Source of the DNA: Campylobacterales bacterium
GTDB lineage: Bacteria > Campylobacterota > Campylobacteria > Campylobacterales > QNZT01
Direction of reading: 5' to 3'
DNA length: 10,740 nt
Assembly: GCA_027055005.1 (NCBI GenBank)
Contig: JALUNR010000092.1
Location: forward strand, 1-10,740
The notes under the pieces are model-generated. The model ran no database searches. It saw only the letters and a program-made list of their open reading frames with translations, and was not told the origin of the DNA. Shown here in pieces: positions 7,633 to 10,740 of the stretch; position 1 is the first letter of the stretch, and each line of letters begins with the position of its first letter. A program made the position numbers and the translations under genes.

Positions 7633-8914
7633 TTTTTCAATTTTAGAATATCGTTCTATTTACTATGACAAAGATAATAAGTATCAGTTAGATTCTTCTA
7701 AGAATTTAGCTGTACCTAAAAATGTTTTTTACGATTTAAAGCAGTTTATTTTAAAAAACAATGAACAAACACTCTTCTTGAAGCCATCTTATAAAAAAGG
7801 TCTTGGTGAAATACTGCAGGCTCAAAATTATGTTGGTGTCATTCAAATAAAAGATGGCACAACGATTGAAATACTACCAAAGATACAAAACCTTGATACA
7901 GATTCATCCAAAAAAATCTTGATTAAGATGCTCAAAACATTAAAAAAATCCCCATTTAAAAACTTCAATATGGCACATCTAAAAAGCTCAAAAATGCCAC
8001 TGTTAGAAATTTTTATAACAATGTTTCTTGATGAGTTGTCAAAACTTTTAAAAAAAGGTCTCAAGTCTGATTACATTACAAAAGAAGAGAATATCAAGTT
8101 TTTAAAAGGTAAGTTAAAAACAAGTCAGCAAATCCAAATGAACTACATCCATAAAGAGAGATTCTTTGTGGAGTATCAAGAGTTTTTGAGTGATAGGATA
8201 GAGAACAGGTTTATTAAGACTACTTTAGAGTTTCTATATAAAAAGTCGAGATCAAATCACAACCAACAAAGAATACGAGAATTTTTATTCGTCTTTGATG
8301 CTATAGGAGTAGCCCATAATATTAAAAACGATTTTACAAAAATCAAGCTAAATCGACAGATGAAGGATTATGAGCAAATACTTCTCTGGTGTAGAACATT
8401 TTTGCTAGAAAATTCATATAGTCCTTATAAAGGAAGTGATATAGCTTTTGCATTACTTTTTGATATGAATTTACTATTTGAATCATATGTTGGGAGTTAT
8501 TTAAAGAAAAAAGGCTTAAATATTAGTTTGCAAGATAAAGGAAAATATCTTGTAGAAGAACCAAATAAATTTGCATTACGACCTGATATAGTCATAAATG
8601 AAGATGAACAGCTTATAGCAGATACAAAATGGAAAATTATTAAAGATGAAAAAGATATTTCTCAAGCTGATATGTACCAACTGTATGCTTATGGTACAAA
8701 GTATAAAGAATGCTCAAAACTTTATTTGATATATCCATATAATAATAAACATTTAAACTTACGATATTTGTATCAAAAGGAGGAAGGAAATAAACTCGTT
8801 TTAAATGTATTATTTTTTGATTTAGTATCTGATAAAAAAGTATTTTATTTAGAAGATAGCTTAAATGTAGAGTACAAATTATTTAAAATATTAAAAAAAG
8901 ACAATTTATCTTAA
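7622..8914 (+). CDS. mcrC: McrC-like PD-(D/E)XK nuclease subunit of the type IV restriction system
   Basis: McrC cuts DNA once bound to translocating McrB hexamers and stimulates the McrB GTPase. The N-terminal half (YVGVIQIKDGTTIEILPKI at 70-88) matches the beta-rich McrB-contacting region of the family. The middle has the conserved F-L-S-D-R-I-x-N-R-F-I-K-T stretch (188-200). The C-terminal nuclease domain has DMNLLFESYV at 281-290, the catalytic ALRPDIVI at 318-325 (D322), IADTKWK at 332-338 (D334 and K336), and QADMYQLYAY at 348-357. All catalytic positions of the D...DxK variant used by McrC are present, so it should be active. The length of 430 aa is ordinary. The ATG lies inside the last codons of mcrB (11-nt overlap) with only a weak, distant AGAGAG upstream, implying translational coupling. 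It converges on the tRNA cluster with 29 nt between and no visible terminator. Confidence 0.93.
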   Translation: MKNSFSILEYRSIYYDKDNKYQLDSSKNLAVPKNVFYDLKQFILKNNEQTLFLKPSYKKGLGEILQAQNYVGVIQIKDGTTIEILPKIQNLDTDSSKKILIKMLKTLKKSPFKNFNMAHLKSSKMPLLEIFITMFLDELSKLLKKGLKSDYITKEENIKFLKGKLKTSQQIQMNYIHKERFFVEYQEFLSDRIENRFIKTTLEFLYKKSRSNHNQQRIREFLFVFDAIGVAHNIKNDFTKIKLNRQMKDYEQILLWCRTFLLENSYSPYKGSDIAFALLFDMNLLFESYVGSYLKKKGLNISLQDKGKYLVEEPNKFALRPDIVINEDEQLIADTKWKIIKDEKDISQADMYQLYAYGTKYKECSKLYLIYPYNNKHLNLRYLYQKEEGNKLVLNVLFFDLVSDKKVFYLEDSLNVEYKLFKILKKDNLS

Positions 8915-8943
8915 AATATATGCTAGAGGTTTCAATAAATAAA

Positions 8944-9028
8944 TGGTGCGGATGAGAGGACTTGAACCTCCACGCCGTGAGGCACCAGATCCTAAGTCTG
9001 GCGTGTATACCAATTTCACCACATCCGC
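8944..9028 (-). tRNA. tRNA-Leu (TAG)
   Basis: Read on the minus strand, the acceptor GCGGATG pairs with CATCCGC, followed by A and an encoded CCA. The anticodon loop CTTAGGA gives anticodon TAG, and the long variable arm is that of a class II tRNA. It decodes CUA/CUG-type leucine codons. It is the last gene of the five-tRNA cluster, and its 3' end faces the mcrC stop 29 nt away. Confidence 0.97.
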
Positions 9029-9038
9029 ACAAAAATAA

Positions 9039-9063
9039 AAGGTGATTATATCTTTCTCACCTT
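9039..9063 (-). terminator. Terminator-like or processing hairpin between tRNA-Arg(TCT) and tRNA-Leu
   Basis: On the minus strand AAGGTGA (9063-9057) pairs with TCACCTT (9045-9039) around an 11-nt loop, and the stem runs into TTTTATTTTT. This has the form of a short intrinsic terminator (7-bp stem, three G-C pairs) placed just before tRNA-Leu. The loop contains GATATAAT, a perfect -10 box (TATAAT at 9050-9045), so the same spot could be a promoter for tRNA-Leu, though no -35 is visible. It may instead be a processing signal. Confidence 0.4.
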
Positions 9064-9069
9064 AAAAAG

Positions 9070-9146
9070 TGGTACGCCCGTCAGGATTCGAACCTGAGAC
9101 CCTCGCCTTAGAAGGGCGATGCTCTATCCAGCTGAGCTACGAGCGC
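9070..9146 (-). tRNA. tRNA-Arg (TCT)
   Basis: On the minus strand the 77-nt gene has acceptor GCGCTCG paired with CGGGCGT, discriminator A and encoded CCA. The anticodon loop CTTCTAA gives TCT, reading AGA/AGG, the main arginine codons in AT-rich genomes. The first acceptor pair is G1-U72 rather than G-C. Confidence 0.97.
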
Positions 9147-9173
9147 ACAAAATAACAATAGTATAAAAATAAG

Positions 9174-9250
9174 TGGCACGCTCGATAGGAGTCGAACCTA
9201 TAACCTACAGATCCGAAGTCTGTTGCTCTATCCAATTGAGCCACGAGCGC
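9174..9250 (-). tRNA. tRNA-Arg (TCG)
   Basis: On the minus strand the 77-nt gene has acceptor GCGCTCG paired with CGAGCGT, discriminator G and encoded CCA. The anticodon loop CTTCGGA gives TCG, for CGA/CGG codons. It shares its 5' acceptor strand and much of its D-arm with the neighbouring tRNA-Arg(TCT), including the G1-U72 pair, suggesting an old tandem duplication with anticodon change. Confidence 0.97.
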
Positions 9251-9269
9251 ATCGTCTGCTACTTGGCAA

Positions 9270-9347
9270 TGGGGTGGATGACGGGATTCGAACCCGCGAC
9301 CCCCAGTGCCACAAACTGGTGTTCTAACCAACTGAACTACACCCACC
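9270..9347 (-). tRNA. tRNA-His (GTG)
   Basis: On the minus strand the acceptor GTGGGTG pairs with CATCCAC, and the anticodon loop TTGTGGC gives GTG. The histidine identity pair is present: an encoded extra G at position -1 (9347) opposite discriminator C73 (9273), followed by encoded CCA (9272-9270). Confidence 0.97.
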
Positions 9348-9379
9348 ATATATCAGGTCTTATTTTTATATTTTTTAAA

Positions 9380-9457
9380 TGGTCGGAGTGAAAGGATTCG
9401 AACCTTCGACCCCCTGGTCCCAAACCAGGTGCGCTAACCAGGCTGCGCTACACTCCG
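9380..9457 (-). tRNA. tRNA-Pro (TGG)
   Basis: On the minus strand acceptor CGGAGTG pairs with CACTCCG, with discriminator A and encoded CCA. The anticodon loop TTTGGGA gives TGG, which can read all CCN codons. The C1-G72 first pair is typical of bacterial tRNA-Pro. It is the first gene of the tRNA operon, 3 nt after the leader hairpin. Confidence 0.97.
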
Positions 9458-9460
9458 ATG

Positions 9461-9493
9461 CAACCTCAAAGTAAATCAATCGCTTTGAGGTTG
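9461..9493 (-). promoter_or_regulatory. Perfect 11-bp leader hairpin at the start of the tRNA operon
   Basis: CAACCTCAAAG (9461-9471) and CTTTGAGGTTG (9483-9493) form a perfect inverted repeat with an 11-nt loop, between the tRNA promoter and tRNA-Pro. The expected transcription start (about 9489-9492, minus strand) falls in the first arm, so the pre-tRNA would begin with this hairpin. Without a U-tract it is not a normal terminator. It may cap the precursor, guide RNase P or RNase E processing, or act as a DNA operator. Confidence 0.55.
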
Positions 9494-9495
9494 AG

Positions 9496-9524
9496 ATAAT
9501 ACCTTAAAAACCTTAAAATGTCAA
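9496..9524 (-). promoter_or_regulatory. Near-consensus sigma-70 promoter of the tRNA operon
   Basis: On the minus strand TTGACA (9524-9519) and TATTAT (9501-9496) are separated by exactly 17 nt. This is a perfect -35 and a -10 with five of six bases matching, the strongest promoter in the window, as expected for stable RNA. It lies 39 nt before tRNA-Pro and serves all five tRNA genes. Confidence 0.85.
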
Positions 9525-9530
9525 GAGTTT

Positions 9531-9552
9531 TTTTAAAAAATTTGCAAATTTT
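9531..9552 (-). terminator. Weak AT-rich terminator candidate after thiG
   Basis: AAAATTTGCAAATTTT (9537-9552) is a perfect 16-bp palindrome overlapping the thiG stop codon. On the minus strand it runs into a T run. The stem is nearly all A-T and would have almost no loop, so termination would be weak. It is the only candidate between thiG and the tRNA promoter. Confidence 0.25.
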
Positions 9553-10336
9553 ATTTACTAAACTCTATAAGCCCCTCAGTAGGGCTACTTGCGGTGGCAA
9601 AAGGTCTTTTTAAAATCCTTCCAGCTTCAAAACTTTTTCTTCCTGCTTGTACAGCTAACTTCATAGCTTCTGCCATCAAAATAGGATTTTTTGCCTGAGC
9701 AATAGCCGTATTTGTTAAAACTCCATCAGCTCCTATCTCCATAGCTATACTTGCATCACTTGCACAACCTATTCCTGCATCTACTATTACTGGAACTTTG
9801 ACAGCTTCTTTTACAAAAAGGACATTGTATCTGTTTTGGATACCTAAACCACTCCCTATAGGTGCAGCCAGTGGCATAACTGCAGCAGCTCCAGCATCCT
9901 CTAATCTTTTAGCCATAATAGGGTCATCATTTGTATATGCCATGATGGTAAATCCCTCTTTTGCTAAAACTTTTGTAGCTTCAAGGGTTGCCATAACATC
10001 TGGATATAGTGTTTTTGCAGTATCACCTATAACTTCCATCTTTATGATGTCGATTCCAGTTGCTTCTCTTACCATCCTAAAAAGAGTTATAGCATCTTCA
10101 GCTGTTGTACATCCTGCACTATTTGGTAAAATCTGTACATCAGTGTCTTTAAAATAATCCATAAGATTTTCTTCATCGGGACTAGTTATATTTACTCTTC
10201 TTACAGCAACTGTTATCAAGTTAGATTCGCTAGCTAGTGTTGCATCTTTTGTTGTTTTAAAGTCTGGATATTTTCCACTACCAACTATTAATCTACTTGA
10301 AAATTCATATTTTCCTATTTTTAAAATATTGCTCAT
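9551..10336 (-). CDS. thiG: Thiazole synthase
   Basis: ThiG is a cytoplasmic TIM-barrel enzyme. It builds the thiazole phosphate half of thiamine from 1-deoxy-D-xylulose 5-phosphate, dehydroglycine and sulfur carried by ThiS-thiocarboxylate. The 261 residues carry the family's GSGKYPDF at 19-26, the Schiff-base lysine K99 within IIKMEVIGD (97-105), MPLAAPIGSG at 154-163, and VIVDAGIG at 183-190 with D186, followed by ADGVLTNTAIA. Length is normal and the frame intact. The ATG follows AAGGGG in the 9-nt gap after purN, so purN-thiG are probably co-transcribed on the minus strand. ThiS, ThiF and ThiH are not in the window. Confidence 0.98.
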   Translation of the reverse strand: MSNILKIGKYEFSSRLIVGSGKYPDFKTTKDATLASESNLITVAVRRVNITSPDEENLMDYFKDTDVQILPNSAGCTTAEDAITLFRMVREATGIDIIKMEVIGDTAKTLYPDVMATLEATKVLAKEGFTIMAYTNDDPIMAKRLEDAGAAAVMPLAAPIGSGLGIQNRYNVLFVKEAVKVPVIVDAGIGCASDASIAMEIGADGVLTNTAIAQAKNPILMAEAMKLAVQAGRKSFEAGRILKRPFATASSPTEGLIEFSK

Positions 10337-10345
10337 ATTTTCCCC

Positions 10346-10740
10346 TTATTTAATATTTAAATATTTTAGTATCGCTTTTGGATACAAATCGTATTCTATC
10401 TTATGTATCCTTTTTTCAAACTCATCAAAGCTCATATTTTCTTTGTTAAAACATTCTTGAGCTAAAATTTTACCACCATCTAACTCTTCACTTACTTTAT
10501 GTATGCTTACTCCCGCTACTTTCATATCACTTTCAAAACTTCTTTCAATAGCTTTTGAACCTTTAAAAAGTGGTAATAAAGATGGATGAATATTTATAGC
10601 TTCTATCTCTTTTGTAAAAATAGGTGTTAAAATTCGCATAAAACCAGCTAATACAACTAAGTCTAATCTACTCTTTTTTAACTCTTTTACAAGCTTTGCA
10701 TCGAACTCTTCTCTTGAAGAATATTTTTTACTTTCGATAA
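10346..10740 (-). CDS. purN: Phosphoribosylglycinamide formyltransferase, C-terminal part (5' end outside window)
   Basis: PurN transfers the formyl group of 10-formyltetrahydrofolate to GAR in de novo purine synthesis. The frame runs off the right edge and gives 130 residues, roughly the last 60% of the usual length of about 200. The frame is open upstream of the internal ATG at 10639 with matching family sequence (IESKKYSSREEFDAKLV, then LVVLAGFMRILTP), so that ATG is not the start. The catalytic set is visible: Asn and His of INIHPSLLP, and Asp of ELDGGKILAQ. thiG follows after 9 nt. Confidence 0.96.
   Translation of the reverse strand, partial: IESKKYSSREEFDAKLVKELKKSRLDLVVLAGFMRILTPIFTKEIEAINIHPSLLPLFKGSKAIERSFESDMKVAGVSIHKVSEELDGGKILAQECFNKENMSFDEFEKRIHKIEYDLYPKAILKYLNIK

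Noticed and set aside
9137..9391. Open frames on both strands across the tRNA genes (70 and 72 aa)
   Set aside because: They are translations of tRNA genes (the GTGGRGFESRHP-type sequence is a well-known tRNA artefact).
9798..10157. 119-aa plus-strand frame inside thiG
   Set aside because: Shadow of thiG on the opposite strand, without independent signals.
1..10740. CRISPR array or tandem repeat block
   Set aside because: No regularly spaced repeats were seen anywhere in the window.

Overview
The window is AT-rich bacterial DNA. It looks chromosomal and Campylobacterota-like (an Arcobacter/Aliarcobacter or Sulfurimonas-type genome). This rests on low GC with strongly A/T-biased codons, TATAAT-type -10 boxes with weak -35s, the short (399 aa) MurD, and gpmI divergent from mraY-murD, which I recall from Campylobacter. 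The genus is inference; no 16S gene is present.

Layout, left to right. (1) 1-145: the tail of a short frame entering from the left, whose first residues resemble the N-terminus of IS3-family OrfA, ending in a bidirectional hairpin terminator. (2) 156-3966: housekeeping genes, with gpmI (glycolysis) on the minus strand diverging from mraY-murD (peptidoglycan precursor synthesis) on the plus strand across a 63-nt shared promoter region. (3) 4002-8914: an accessory, defence-like block on the plus strand. It holds a class II Fic AMP-transferase with a C-terminal winged helix, preceded by an 11-bp inverted repeat that looks like an operator, followed by a two-gene McrB/McrC type IV restriction module. 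This McrB has an N-terminal region unlike E. coli McrB and an extra, possibly winged-helix, insert inside its AAA+ domain. (4) 8944-9524: five tRNA genes on the minus strand, transcribed in the order Pro(TGG), His(GTG), Arg(TCG), Arg(TCT), Leu(TAG), from a near-consensus promoter and with a perfect hairpin at the transcript start. (5) 9551-10740: thiG (thiamine thiazole synthase) and the 3' two thirds of purN (purine synthesis), minus strand and closely spaced.

How the parts fit: gpmI, mraY-murD, thiG-purN and the tRNAs are core functions. The fic-mcrB-mcrC block sits between the cell-wall operon and the 3' end of a tRNA-Leu gene, a common place for acquired defence genes. I found no integrase and no duplicated tRNA end, so integration at the tRNA is not shown. 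The strongest leads are the unusual McrB architecture, the possible autoregulatory operator of the Fic gene, the leader hairpin of the tRNA operon, and a terminator-like hairpin in front of tRNA-Leu.
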